NCBI GenBank assembly: GCA_009739215.1
Contig: VSJF01000003.1
Location: 1,736,001-1,800,000 of the forward strand
DNA length: 64,000 nucleotides
Direction of reading: 5' to 3'
Source: Floccularia luteovirens
Lineage: Eukaryota; Basidiomycota; Agaricomycetes; Agaricales; Squamanitaceae
Below the pieces are notes generated by a model. That model was not told where the DNA came from. It saw only the letters and a list, made by a program, of their open reading frames with translations, and did no database searches. Within the stretch, counting starts at the first letter, position 1, and each line of letters opens with the position of its first letter. The translations under genes were made by a program, and so were the position numbers. Positions 41,494-54,823 of the stretch are shown piece by piece.

Positions 41494-44400
41494 TCATGAG
41501 ACTAATGCAGCTAGGCGCCTTAGGTGTGACACATTCAAGTATGCGGGTACATAAGTCTCTAATCCTGAAACTTCACGAGGAAGGGGAAGTTCATACGGAC
41601 CAACTTCTTCTGTTTCTGGTGACAGAAGTAAGTGGTCATTGCGATCATTTGCCTGGACGCGTGATGCCACCACTCGCAAAATTTCGGGAGAGATTGGATT
41701 CTAATTTATGTTAGAATACATGTATACTTTCCAAAATAGTGGGCTCACCTCATAATCGGCAACATAATAGTTTGTGCACATGCGCTGTATTTGAGTGGGA
41801 CTCAACATCCAGCATACGTCGTAGATAATCTCTATATCAGCAGGTGTGGCCTGTATATTACCAGGTCAGCTATACTTAAGTTATTATACAGTTTGTGAAC
41901 TCACTTTTTTAAGTTGTAGCAATTTAGTGGCCTGCATCAAGTGCTCTAACTGTAGTGTTCCTTCGGGCATGTCGTGAGATTTACACCATTCCTCTATACG
42001 CGTAATGTTATATTGGATTTGCATTGCTAGAAACAATAGTGTTAGATAGATAATATCAACATATGCGTAAATTTTTACCTCGTTTCCATGAAGAGAAGTT
42101 TCGTCGCATGAGTAAGTCATTAAAGCTCGTAACACCAATCAATTTCAGGAGTTCGGTGACGACCTGCTGCACCACCGAATCTTCCATGTAATAACTTTTC
42201 AAACTCTTCCACACTTTGTTGAGTAAGTTCAAAATGTCGTCCATGTTGAAAGCCGGTTGTGTATTTGTGTTGAGGAGGCGATTGAACAAACGGCCTCCAC
42301 CATCGGTCGTCGTGAATCCTGGCAGGGACTGACTCTCTATCAAAGCTGGGATGACCATCCTGGTGAGCTTCTTCTTGGTCTCCAGCATCCAGGTGTGATA
42401 TATATTGTACTCGAGACTGTCGAGATCATGTTTTACGACGGAAACCAGCCGCTCATAATCGTTCCAGTCGAATGAGCGGAGTGCGTTCTCTTCTCCTGGG
42501 CCAATGCCTTGCAACATGTCACTCTCTGCCACGCAAATGAAGGAAAGCATTTCGTGCACGTTTGATAACCAGAAGATACCAGGAACAATAGCATCTTCAC
42601 CAGGAAATGACTGCAAAAAAAAAAAATCAACTTATGGAAACACAAATATGTTAATATGCACTGACCATAACATGTGATTGTATTGTTTGCATGACATTAG
42701 CAAGGAATCGTTCACTTTCGGGTATTAAGCCATATTTCCACATTTCATTTGTTACTAAGCTGATCAAATTGGCAGGGAAAAGTATTTCTTTAACTGCGGA
42801 AGGGTTCGTCAAGCTGGGAGCCGGTATCTTCAAGCCTCGTATGAGTCCTTCAAGGACATCTTCGTCTAACCTTTTAACGTCTTGCATGAGTCGGATCTTT
42901 TCTTCTGCGGGGTCATCATAGTCACGAATATCGGGTAGTCCGTTACCGTGACGGAAACGCATAAAGTTGTCTTCGCCATTGAATGCAACCGACACTGCCC
43001 TATTATTGAAAGCTTGACTCTTCTTGACGTCCATCATGATCTCGTCTGCAGATGTACGATTGTCATGTGAGGAAAGAGCAAAGACTCCGGCTGAGCTATG
43101 CCTTCGTTGGTGCCGCTGTGCGTGTGGTCCTACTGCGTTACCGTTGACGTTTCCATTGAGCTCTCCTATACGCAGGCCAGGGGCGAATGTTGGCGAAAGG
43201 GGAGGATCTGCTCGTGAGCTTCTTGTCAGAGAGTTCAGAGCGTTAGAGCGATTGAGTTGTTCACGAAGGTTGCTGACTTCATTCTTGAGTGTGGCAATGA
43301 CTGAACTGTCTTCCAGGTTCCGTGCGGGAGGTGCATTTTCGATTGCAAGTCTTTGTGCCTCAAGAACCTTGGCTTGATTAGCAATGTCGTTCGTAAGTTT
43401 CTGCACAGCTTCCTCCTTCTCTATAACCCTCGCTATAGCTTCTTCTAGCCGTTTTTCTACATCAGCTTTAGATAGGAGAAGCTGGTCTTTCTGTGAGATC
43501 TCGGTTTCAGCTGCTAGTACTTGAGCCTGGAATTGTTTCGCGCGTGCGTCAGATTCCTCGTGTCGGTTGATCCACTGACTCAATTGCTGTTCCAGCTCAG
43601 AAAGTCGAGTTTGTAGTTCTTTTTTTTCAGCAGTACGTTTTTGTAGGCTTTGAGTAAGTTCGACAACTTTGTTCTCAAGTCTGTATGAGATCTCCTTGAA
43701 CTTAGAGACTGAGCGCGCCTCCGCTTTGAGAACTTTGAGTTCTCTCCTAGCTATTCTGCGACGGATGCAAGATTGCAAATAGACGACGTGTCGAACGTCA
43801 GATCCAAAGCTTCGACGAGATGAACTAGATTCATATTAGGAAGGTGATGGACAACATAGGCATATCAACTCACACTCCGCGGAATAGACTTTGTAGAAGT
43901 GTGGCGGCATTACTAGTACGTTCCTTGAGATATCGCTGACGAGCTTGAACTCCACGAATACCTTTCAAGACATTCAGAAATTTTGATCAGGTGGGTAAAA
44001 TTCTGACTTACGACTCTGTATTCTAATTACAGCAGATCTCACTCCAGTGAATAGTTTTCGTTGGATATATCTCCTGATTCCAGTTTGCAGTCTTATCGCA
44101 GCAATTTCACGGCGAACACCCTCCACAAACTTCTTCGCCAAGATTCCTCTCCACCAAGTCTGTATCTTGATCGTTGCTTGCCGAATCTTCTTGTACCTCT
44201 TCATCTCCATATGCCGCCTCATATTCTTCTGCACGACCGTGACCATGGCGTTCAACCTGTCAGAACGGAAAGATTCCAACGCTGCCAACATTCCAGCACG
44301 GAAGAATATCTTCGTAAGCCCATTTTGGTACATGTCAGGATCTGCAATCGTTTTATGGAGTATAGTAGAGCATAGTTTAGGGAGGTCCATAGCTTGGATC

Positions 44401-47133
44401 ATTGGCTGCCAATCAGATGACGGTACAAGCATATAATATCTATGATAAAATGAGCCATGTCATGAACCAGAGAGTAAACTTGAAACGCACCGCTCTGCAA
44501 ATTCCTCATATGTCCAACGTGTTGGGTAGCCGGCACAACTAATACGGATGGTCTCGAGAACACCACAAGCCCTAAGCTGACCTAATACTTGTTGAGGCTG
44601 GAACTCCCAGGGTTTCTTCTGTTCATTCGGTTTGATACAACGAATATAATGCACGTTTGTAACACTCAGAGTGTCCATCAATGTGATTAAAGAGGCTTTA
44701 AAGATCGATCCTTGTGTAGGTTTTCTACCTGTCGCACCCGCTCGTTTAACATTTGCAACTGGGCCAGCAGGAGCAACAAAAGATTGACGGCCGGGATCAG
44801 GAATAACTGAAGATCGACGTGATCCTGCACTTCCAGGGTCAGACGGGGTTGGTGAAGCTGAGGTGGGTTGGCCTTCTGCAGCTTTCGCAGAGTTCAGCGC
44901 TGCATCAAGTACTTCCTTTAAGAACGGGTTCTTCGTGGAAGCTAGGAGAGCCATGTGCTCATCGGGGACAGTGTCCCGATTCTTTTCAAGGAAGCCTTCA
45001 ACCTCATATGTAACATCTAAAGCGTAATGGGCGATAGTGAAAGCCGAGTTACCAAAACGCGGTTTCTTATACACTTTCTTGAACTCTGGTTTTATCAGTA
45101 TTTGTGAATTGAGTTTCTGCAGGAAGGACGCGTCGCTACCACCAGGCATGCGGGATTCTTCATCCAGGAGCGCAAGTACACCCAATTTTCCTTCGATGAC
45201 GTCGATACAAGGCTGATTATCGGAGAAGTCGATAAATGTCCAATTTATTTTCTCCTTGAGATATTCTTCTTGTTCAAGTTTGAACACATGGGAGTTAAAC
45301 TGTGAAAGGCATATTAAAAAGCAGTTTACGATACTGCTTCTGAAAATATACCTCTTGTTGAAGCTTTTCGTTTGCGTAGTTAATACTGAATTGTTCAAAA
45401 GAGTTCTGTTTGACTGAAATTAGCGGGCAGACATGATAAACAGTGGTAGAAATCATTACCTTTTGGAAATGTTCGAAGCCGTATATATCAAGGACTCCAA
45501 TAAACATCTCTGCTCGTTCTGCAGCATCGCCATTCTCCCCAGCCAAACTTTCGTTGACGATGGCCACCAGCCACTCGAACATGCAAGCATAAACAAATTT
45601 GGCCACACTATCCCTGACCACTGTCGCTTGTGCAGAGTTGAGGGCCGTTACAATCTTTTCTGATCGTGTAATGATTTGTTTCTTTACCGTCCATTTCTTG
45701 AACTCGGCAAGATTTACACCTAAAAAGCGTGTAGCGAGTAAAAGCGCAGGGTCATTGTCATCAAGAGCAGCGTCTGTGCGTAGTTGCGTAATTTTCACAT
45801 TTCCCAGATGAAGCAATGCGGCCAATAGGCGGAATACTGCCCATTGCTTTTCTACACTGATGCCGACAGTAGAAAGCGCCTGTTGAGTAGCACGAAACTC
45901 TTCGGAGTCATCAACGCCGGCGATGGGAGTTGAAGACGGTCCGCCTTGTTTCAAGTAATGAAATTTGCTGACATCAATGTCTAACCCCAAGTCTTTTCTT
46001 TCTTTTAAAGGGGCGCCTGCGCATAATTGATAGAATATATGGTAGTTCCTTTCAGTTAATGGCTGGAAAACAATTCGGGAACGCTCCAGGAGATATGTGC
46101 GGATACGAGCTCCAACAATTTCTGGTTTGCCATCGAATAGAATCTTTGGAGACTCTTAGAAAAGTGGGGTATGGTATTAAAGTCCTCTGACCTGTATGTA
46201 TTTACCAAACCTAGACGAGTTGTCATTGCGAGTTGTCTTTGCATTGCCAAAAGCTTCCAAGATTGGATTGGTAGCAAGGATTTGCCGCTCGATTTCGCTA
46301 GAGTCATCCAAAGAGAATTTTGTCTTTGACTTCGCATTGGTATCGGGTGGATTGACGGATGCAAGATATCGCATTATGAACTTTGCCTAGAGTCTATGGT
46401 CAGCTTATAACAAGTCATAAATGAAGAGAGAACGCGAACCGATTCTGTCTTTCCAGCTCCACTATGCTATTATCAGAATATATATTACCATGAGGGTGGT
46501 TAAAATTATACCTTTCTCCAGAAACGATGATTGTTTGACCCATTCCCTCTTTTCTCATCATGGTATACGCATCTTCTGCAATAGCAAACAAGTGTGGTTC
46601 CAGTTCCCCCCTCTTTCGTCCGCTGTACGCCTGTATAATTTCGGGACCATAGAGTGTAACACGCTGAAACGGATTAACTGCGATGAGAACAATGCCACTG
46701 TAGGTATAGATGCTGTGTTGGGCATATCGATTTCGAATGGTATGAAGTACTGTCACGAAAACGTTAAATTCCTTCGAATTAGCATAGTACCATGCACAAA
46801 CCAGAGGGTTCATTCAAATGGGACAACGTTGCCAAATCATCAGCAGTTTCTAGTAGAGGGGGGTTACGGAGGGGCGGCAGGCCTTCTTTCCCATCTTTAA
46901 TTTCCTTGCTGGTAGTATTGATGGTTATTTCCTAATAAATTGTATTCCGAATGAGAATCGTAAGCAGCAAAAACTTTTTGACTTGTAATGACCTTTCCGC
47001 GTTCATCAACGAAAATCAGCTTGATACTGTCGTCGGCTCCCTTGGTAACAGCAGAAACCTCTGCAGATATCCATGCGAGGTCCTTATCCTCAAACCAAAC
47101 ACGAGTTCCTTTGCTGTATATGTTTTCAGCCAT
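41494..47133 (-). CDS. MYO2: Class V unconventional myosin
   Basis: Actin-based motor that carries secretory vesicles and organelles to the hyphal tip. N-terminal SH3-like domain [20 protein letters not shown]. The motor has P-loop [12 protein letters not shown], switch [19 protein letters not shown], switch [18 protein letters not shown] and [19 protein letters not shown] motifs follow ([56 protein letters not shown]). A coiled coil precedes the dilute/cargo domain ([40 protein letters not shown]). Part of the P-loop (SGAGKTES) is encoded by a 22-nt exon at 46440-46461. Stop TGA at 41494. The gene diverges from the formin. Confidence 0.97.
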
Positions 47134-47610
47134 CCCGAGAGAAGAGACGGTACCGCTGCCCCCGCAGAAAAAGCGAGTTTAAGGTAGAATACGTATTATA
47201 CTGTGTTGGTATTTGTTGTGCATTCCTCCATCTGTATAGCCCCCGAGATCACCGCGTGGTATGGATCCCATTTACAAGCGATACATCTGGACACAGTCAT
47301 ATTACATACATACTTAGTACCTTGAACTGATCCTACTTTAATTATGAATTTAACCTGTCAATATCCTTCATAAGTGGACAAATTTTTTTTTCCAATTGGT
47401 GTTGTCTTGAGATGTTGATACCTGTGTATTAGAGGCATTTAAACCAAACACAGTTGAACAGGCTAGTGTCGTAAATGCGCAAATGACACATCTCCAAGCA
47501 ACAAGCAACCAAACTAACCCGCCGGTTTGGGTTTGGTCCCTACAAATACGTCTTGACGCTAGTTGGGAACGTATATTCGACCATCCTTAGAACCGGGATC
47601 ATTCTCTTTC
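47134..47610. promoter_or_regulatory. Divergent promoter region, myosin V / formin
   Basis: The 477 bp between the two start codons contain no exon I can support. A poly-T run followed by CCAATTGG, a palindromic CCAAT box, lies at about 47384-47400. A plus-strand frame open before 47611 (GTYIRPSLEPGSFSF) lacks an ATG and is probably 5' UTR of the formin. Confidence 0.55.
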
Positions 47611-50600
47611 ATGGATAGCATATTTGGACGAAAGAAAATTCGACAACGCCAGCCATCAGTTTCTGCACAAGATATTGGGGACCGTTCAGTACCATATGAT
47701 AGACTTGCGCCTCCTCCAAGTTCTCCTTTACCTGTTGGGACTATAAATCAGGGCCTTCGGGAAATATCCGCACCAAACACGAATCCTGCGCTGACCACTG
47801 CAGGAACGGAGTTTAACAAGTTTACTCTTCAACGAAACCGACAAGAACGGGAAAAGTTCTACGAGCAACAGACACCTACACGACATGGCTCATCCAGTAC
47901 CTTTACTTCATCCTCTGATCGTTCAACATTACTTGAGGACGTATCAACGAGTCCGAGTCCAAGTCCAAGTCCAAGATACCCAGATCCTCTGACAAACCGT
48001 GTTCGTCGCAGTGAGGCGTCATCGTCATCCTTTTCTCCCATGCGCAACTCTAATATGATGGATTTTGGGCATTCTGAGAAATCCACAACCAGTATCTATG
48101 GCTCCGCGACGATAAGACCTACATCAACCATGACAACACGGTCCGACACTAATCGAAGCTCGAAATACGCGTCTTCCTTAACCTCAGAAGGAACCCATCA
48201 TTCAAACTTGTCGCATTTCTATCACCGACCTAATAATAGCGACAGTTTTCACTTTCCTAGACCAGAAACGGACGAAGAGATTGAAATCCTTTTTGAAAAA
48301 GTGAAGCGTACTCGAGACCTAACAAACTTACCAAACCTATCTATCGACCAAAAATGGCATATTGTGCATAGCGATGAAAACATAAGGTGGAAAGAAGAGA
48401 AGAGCAGAGAAGAGCAAGCCAAGAAGCATCAAGAATCAGGACAATCCGGAGATATAGTAGCAGAATCACCCGAGTGGTATATCAAGAAATTTCTTGATAA
48501 GACAATAACACCAAAGCAAGCTAGTAGCTTGCATGTGTCATTGCGGAGCAATGAGCTTAGGTTAACTATCTCACCTTAGCCTTTGTATGATATCTGACGA
48601 TACGCTTCAGTTGGTTTCAGTCTTTTATTTCTCTACGGGGAACATCTGTGCTGGCACAGACCCTAATACATTTCAGTCGAAAGGCTTCTGCGCGGTAAGT
48701 TTCACCCATTCACTTGTGCCACATTCGTTGCTTAGGGTAGTAGGCGCGACACAGAAATCCAAATCGAGTATGAGGTAGCGAAATGTTTAAGGCAAATCAT
48801 GAACACTCAGGTATAGTCAGTTACTGCTGTCTGTGACCTCGATGTAACATTCTGGTCAGGCTGCAGCAGCAGATGCTTTGACGCACCCCCAAATTGTCAC
48901 CCAGATTGCATCTTCTTTGAACACCCCTCACTTGCCCACCCGGAAAGTTTTGCTGGATATTCTCATCTTTGTTACCTATTGGGAGGATGGACAAGGCCAA
49001 CAGCTGGTCGTAACGGCCCTCGAAGCATTGAGTACATCCAATAACCAAGGAACTAGCTGTTATGACTATTGGTTCAAGTCCCTCGAACATTTCCTATCAG
49101 GTCGTGGTGTATTGGGAAGCAAGGTTGGCGCTAGTGATGAGGTAAAGCGTACTGGTGGTATTGATATATCTCTTAACGATTACGCAGTAAGTCTTATTAT
49201 TAAGGAATTGCGCAACCTTATAACTTGTAATTATCAAGCTCGCCAACATCATTCTCTTGAACTCGATCATCAGGTTTGTCGATGATCTAGATTTGAGATT
49301 GCATCACCGCGCCCAGATGGTACTCGCGGGTCTACCGCGTATCACCGAACTATTGACTGGCTTTGGGACCCCATCCATCACTCGAGAAGTCCAAATTCTT
49401 CAGGCTCAGTTTTCCGAAGATGAATCAAGACTGCGGGAAAAGTTGGACCAAGAAATCCTCAAAGACTTGAATAACCCCCGAGAAATTTATGATGCTTTGT
49501 GCTCAAAGATGGAAGGCACGAAAGCCCAAGAGTATTTTTTGTCAATGATGCAGCATCTACTACTCATAAGAGAGGAAGATCAACCACTGGTTCACTACTA
49601 CCGATTTCTGGACTCTCTTGTTTCGGATGTGGTGCTTGATAAAAAGCTTGCTGGAGCCGAACAACGTCTGGGCCAATCAGTATCACGTCTCATAACACGA
49701 TTCAACGAAGCTGAAAGGGTGCAAGCTGCAGAAGACTCGGCAGCAGAGGCGAGGGCATTGGCTGTGCGATTGAAGCTAGAGAAAGAGGCTCTTGAAAGTG
49801 AAATTGCACAAGGCCATGATGGACTCGTTGGAAATCTCAAAATTCAGCTTTCGCAGATGGAAGGGAAACTTGTCGTCTCACGAGAAACGACATCAAGACT
49901 ACAGGGCCAACTAGAAGTCCAGAAGGCTGGATATGAAGAACGGGTTGCACAACTAGAAGCACAGATAATGGAGTTATTCAGGATGCTAAAGGACATTGAT
50001 CTCGCAAAGGGCCTTGGCCCGATCTTGGACGAAGGAAACATGGGCCGGAAAGCGCTTATTGAAACCTTAGAAAGAAACTTTCAAAGGCATAAAACTATAA
50101 GCATTCTTGAAGGCCGCGATAAACCTGGATCCAAGAGCAGAGTAAATGGAGCATTCACAAACGGGACCGATGATTTCGAAGACGAGCAGGCCACCCCAGG
50201 CAAAAAGCATCCATTAGTTGCTGTTGGTAGCGTCAAGAGAGCACCCAAGAATCAGAAAGCCGCAGCTGCGGTTGTATTTGAAAATGGCCGTGTTTCGCAA
50301 TTTATGGATGCTGATGAAGCGGACGCTCAAGAACAGATACAACAACAACTGGTAGCTGGGGCAAAACTTGTGAGTTCAGCCATTGTTAGTACATTTCGGT
50401 TTTCTCAACTACTTTATAAAGTATTCTCCTCCCATGGGCGTTATTTCAGTTTCACGAAGTGTCAGAGGATCTCCCCGACGAACCGATCGCCCTCAACTTG
50501 GCAATGTCACACCATCTGAATCGAATAACTTGCTCCCCCCTCGGTTTGGTGAAATGGGCGAGATAAATGGCATTTTACGACCGCACGAAGATGAAAGTGA

Positions 50601-53139
50601 ATACAGTCAATCGAATAGTAACACCACCGAAAATACATCCTTAACATCTTCAAGCCTTGGGGAATCATTAGATTACACGTCTCCTGCTCCTGGCTCACTG
50701 GCTGATCAGCTGAAGAAGCACTTCATTGCCAGAGGAAAAACACTCCCATCAGTTGATAACAGTCCCGTCCCATCAGGTTTACCACCTTTGTCCGATGATC
50801 TATCTGATGGAATTTCGAATCAATCACCACTTCCTCCACCTCCACCTCCACCTCCACCACCGCCACCACCGCCACCCCCGACATTGGCAGGCGCACCACC
50901 CCCTCCGCCCCCTCCGCCCCCTCCTCCACCACCGCCTCCTCCACCTGGAAGCTTCAAAGGAGTTTTGCGGACACCAAGTAGAAGTAGTTCTTCTGGTCCG
51001 CCACCACCGCCACCACCACTCCCCCCTGCAATGAAAAACCTCTACTCACATTCTAATCCAAGTTCGAATAACAGCTCTGCGCGTACTTCTTTACTTGGTA
51101 CAAATCTTAGTAATATGGTTACTGCACGCAAGGAAATGACGATTACGCCGAGTACCAAGATGAAACAACTTCAATGGGATAAACTGCCACAACAGCAGGT
51201 TTCTAAAACTCTGTGGAATGACGATAAACCGCAGCAAGAACAGGAAATAATCAAAAAGCTGCAGATGGACGGTGTGTGGTTGGAAATGGAAGAAGATTTC
51301 AAAGCAAAACAACTTGTAATCAACCTTATGGGTTAGTAAATCAGTATTTTCTACCATTGGTGTACTGATTTTATTTGTAGCACGACAAAAGCGTGCAGAA
51401 CTCAAGAGTGTGCTTGATTCCCAGACTAAAAAGCGAGTTGGTGAGTGATGACTTTTAATTCTGTGATCGCACTGTATAATCTTCCTTTTTTAAGAAATCC
51501 TGATACAACGTGTCAAGAAACTTGAGCCAGAGGAGATTGCTAGAAAGATCCAGCAATTCGACCAAGAACTTTGTACCCAAGTCTTCTTAAGTGAACTGAA
51601 ACCTGTTTTACCCTCACCCGAACAGGTAGAATAACTCTTACTTTTCCTAATACTTTATTCACAGCCATCTTGTAGGTCGGCAAGCTTAATGTATATCGCA
51701 ATGCAGACCCAGAAGAGCTCACCGGATTGCATCATTCTGATCGCCTCATGGTTCAACTTATCCAAATCGAGCGTCTGGGTCCTCGCATAGATGGTATGCT
51801 TTACAAAGTGGCATTTGAGGAGACATGGGCACTAATGGATGAGGTGACATAAAAATTCTCAAATATTAGGTAATGCTAACGTTGTACCAAGGGAGCAAGA
51901 AAACTTTCTGAGGCAGGTCGGGCCCTTCTTGATGCGAAAAACTTCAAAGAACTTTTAAGCGTAAGTTTGTTGCAGATTTGTCTTTTAATTGGCTGAATTG
52001 CCCTTCGCAGCTCATCCTTTTGATCGGAAACTATATGAATGGCACAGGAATCAAAGGCGGAGCTTTTGGTTTCCGTGTCAGCAGCATTAACAAAGTAAGT
52101 CTCTCCAACAAACTCTTCATGAACTCGGCCAACAACAGATGACAGCTTGTCGATACCAAATCAGTCAACAATACTACATTACTCCACTTCCTGGAAAAGA
52201 CAGTGTCTAGACATTTCCCTCATATGGAGGAATTCCTTGACGAATTAGAAAAACCTGCTGAGGCCTACCGAGGTTTGCATTCTGATGTTACATATATCGC
52301 GTGATCTGATCGCAATATAGTAAATTCACAGGAACTCCGCAAAGGTTTGAATGAACTACAAGACGGACTGAAAAGTATCCGAAGAGAACTGGGGGAGCAC
52401 TTTGCAGATCTTGCTGAACAGGATGGATATGGAAAGCAGATGTGGACTTTTGCTACGAAAGCCAGCGCGAAACTGGAAGATTTAGTGGACGACGTCGGTA
52501 ATGCAGAAACAACTTTCACCGATGCTATCAACTATTATGGGGAGGAAGACAAAAATATGTCATCAACCGAGTTCTATGGTATATTTAAAACATTTGTCAC
52601 GTCATACAAGGTGCGTATCCGTGAAGAACTTGAGAAGATCGCTACTAACTAGATAACGTCAGAAATGCAAATCTGAGAACCAGATGGTCGCTGAGCAGAT
52701 TTTAGCCGTTGAGAAACGGAAGCACGCTTTAGAAGAAAGTAAAGCCAACCGTCAAAAAGCTATGGATGCCGCTGCCAACAACGAAGCAGATGACGTGCTT
52801 GACAGTCTGTTGGAAAAACTGAAGAACGGAGACACTGTAGGCCGGCGGGCTCGGCGGGCTCGACCACCTGCAGATCGTGCTGCAGTACCCCTTACCCTCC
52901 TGACCGACGGATCGAACATGGGCAGCGGTGGCGCAGCTGATATTGCGCGAAACATGCTAGCACAGCTCAAATCTGACGGATTTGTTGCACCTGCATCCCC
53001 GACTGCAGACTCTATGCAAAGGCGGAGGAAGCGACGAGCTGAAAAATCACCAGGAGCTAGTGGTCACGGCTCATCTCTCTCCAAACAAATTCATGATATG
53101 AATGAAGATTCGGCTTCAGAGAAACCAGACATCGGATAA
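47611..53139 (+). CDS. Diaphanous-related formin (FH1-FH2)
   Basis: Nucleates and elongates unbranched actin filaments at growing tips and septa under Rho control. The start at 47611 gives MDSIFGRKKIRQRQPSVSAQ. After a Ser-rich N-terminus, the GTPase-binding/FH3 region shows PETDEEIEILFEKVKRTRDL, SLHVSLRSNELR, LPTRKVLLDILIFVTYWEDG and IYDALCSKMEGTKAQEYFLS. A coiled coil (ARALAVRLKLEKEALESEIA) is followed by FH1 with two proline runs of about 16 residues each and a shorter one (50831-51030). FH2 then has MKQLQWDKLP, LILLIGNYMNGTGIKGGAFG and LHFLEKTVSRHFP. The C-terminal basic KLKNGDTVGRRARRARPPAD may be the DAD. Stop TAA at 53137. More than ten introns. Confidence 0.96.
50831..51030 (+). repeat. 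FH1 polyproline-coding tract
   Basis: CCT/CCA/CCG-rich triplet repeats encode the profilin-binding polyproline runs of the formin, interrupted by TLAGA and GSFKGVLRTPSRSSSSG. Mixed proline codons suggest an old rather than recently expanded tract. Length may vary between strains. Confidence 0.85.
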
Positions 53140-53424
53140 GATCTGCTGGGTCATATAGATATATTTTATTCGTATTGCATTGCATCTTTCTTTTTATCTA
53201 CATGGACAGGCTATGCAGACAATTTGACACATATTAGCAGTTGTATGTACTCTAACAATTCATGAATGAAAACAAGCCAAGCGGAGAATGAATTTAGAAC
53301 ATTGCCATCGTTATGTATGTTCGTATTTGAATAAAGTCTTGTTTTTAAACCAACACAGCCCCCTGCCTCCCCACTTAACACTATCGTTACTCCTACTAGT
53401 ACACGTTCTTTCCCATCGACATCA

Positions 53425-54589
53425 ATGTTCGTTTACGCTGCTCTCCTGTCTCTCGCCCTTGTACCCCTTTGTGCTTCCCAGGGGAACGATGCCGCAGTAC
53501 AAGTCGCCGCCATAAAAGCCCACTTTGAACAGTCTGGCATTTCTGCAGATGTGCCTGCTTTACAGTCGTTCAACCCAACAGCTGCACTCACTCTCAATTT
53601 CCTAGGTACCTTTTGCTCTCTGTTCACCAATGGAACGGATAATTAATTGATAATTTTAGGCGTCGGGCCCATCAGCCCCGGTCAGAACTTGTCGGTCGAA
53701 CGTGGGTGTAATTTTTCTTTTGATCTGCATAAATGCGTATTCAAGGGCGCAAATTTCCCCTTAGAGGTCGGAGTTTCGCCTCAAGTTAGTGTTGTACCTG
53801 CAGACCCTTCAAATAGTCTTAATGGCACTTTCACGTTGGTCATGATTGACGCCGACATTGTGGGCTTGAAAGAAGCAAACAACACCCGTCACTGGCTATT
53901 GAACAATGAAACCGTGCAAGGTAGAATTTTAGTTATGTTCTTAATGCAACATTGCTCATACACCTATCAGGAACCACCGTCTCCAACGCCACTTCAGTTG
54001 CAATCACACGCTATGCTGGCCCTAACCCAGCACAGGGAAGTGGTCCCCATCGGTAAGTACAAATCCCTTGATGTTCATTAAACCCTGAATAAACGGACTG
54101 CAATTAGATATGTTGTACTCCTCTATGTTCAACCATCCAATTTCTCCGCTCCCCCATATCTCCAACCTGATGCAGGTGTCGCCTCATTTGATCTCCTCCA
54201 ATACCTCAAGGTAATGTTTCTGCTAAATGTCGATGGATATTTTGCAACTAAACCCTTAATAAGGACTCTAGCATGGGTCAAGTTGTCGGAGTGAGTTTTT
54301 GTCCATTTTTGCAAAGTCAAAACCTTATTTCGTGACATAGGGTAACTATTTCGTAGTTGAACAGGGTGTAGCAACCGTCTCTGTTCCTGCAACCTCAAGT
54401 GTAGTTTCGACGACACTAGTTCCTGCAAGCAGCCAAGCTTCGGGATCATCTGCTAAAACCACTTCTACTTCCGCTTCCACTTCTACCACCAGCCCTACTG
54501 GCTCCAATTCGAACGATGCGTTGAACCTCGTTGGATCTCCACTCTCGATCATTCTGGCCGGTTTAATGTTCTTGTTTGGCATGTTCTAG
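53425..54589 (+). CDS. Secreted, GPI-type PEBP-like protein
   Basis: The N-terminus MFVYAALLSLALVPLCASQG is a signal peptide. The fold resembles phosphatidylethanolamine-binding proteins: LTLNFLGVGPISPGQNLSVE, FTLVMIDADIV, TRHWLLNNETVQGTTVSNAT, then GPHRYVVLLYVQPSNFSAPP. A Ser/Thr-rich stalk (SAKTTSTSASTSTTSPTGSN) and a hydrophobic end (SPLSIILAGLMFLFGMF) predict a GPI anchor at the cell surface. The classical PEBP motif D-P-D-x-P reads D-A-D-I-V here, so ligand binding may differ. A 63-bp segment at about 53702-53764 has GT-AG ends but is a multiple of three, so retention would add 21 residues. Removal fits the family better. Stop TAG at 54587. Confidence 0.8.
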
Positions 54590-54823
54590 AGTTGTTGTTA
54601 CACGTTCCGTACAAGTAGAAGAGGGTCACTATACTACACTCTTTTGTGTTTTGACATCTCAGGTTTACGTGTTGTGATTTTGATTCAGATATATTCCAAT
54701 AGACTTTATATATATGAAAAGTTGACAGAATAATGAAATTCAAGAGTGTGAAAAACACAGGTATGTAAGTAGGAAATAGTGTTGCAATTCACAGTAACTG
54801 CATAGATAGGTGTTTGATAACCC

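Noticed and set aside
47563..47610. N-terminal extension of the formin (GTYIRPSLEPGSFSF)
   Set aside because: No ATG in this extension; the first codon would be TTG. MDSIFGRKK at 47611 looks like the natural start.
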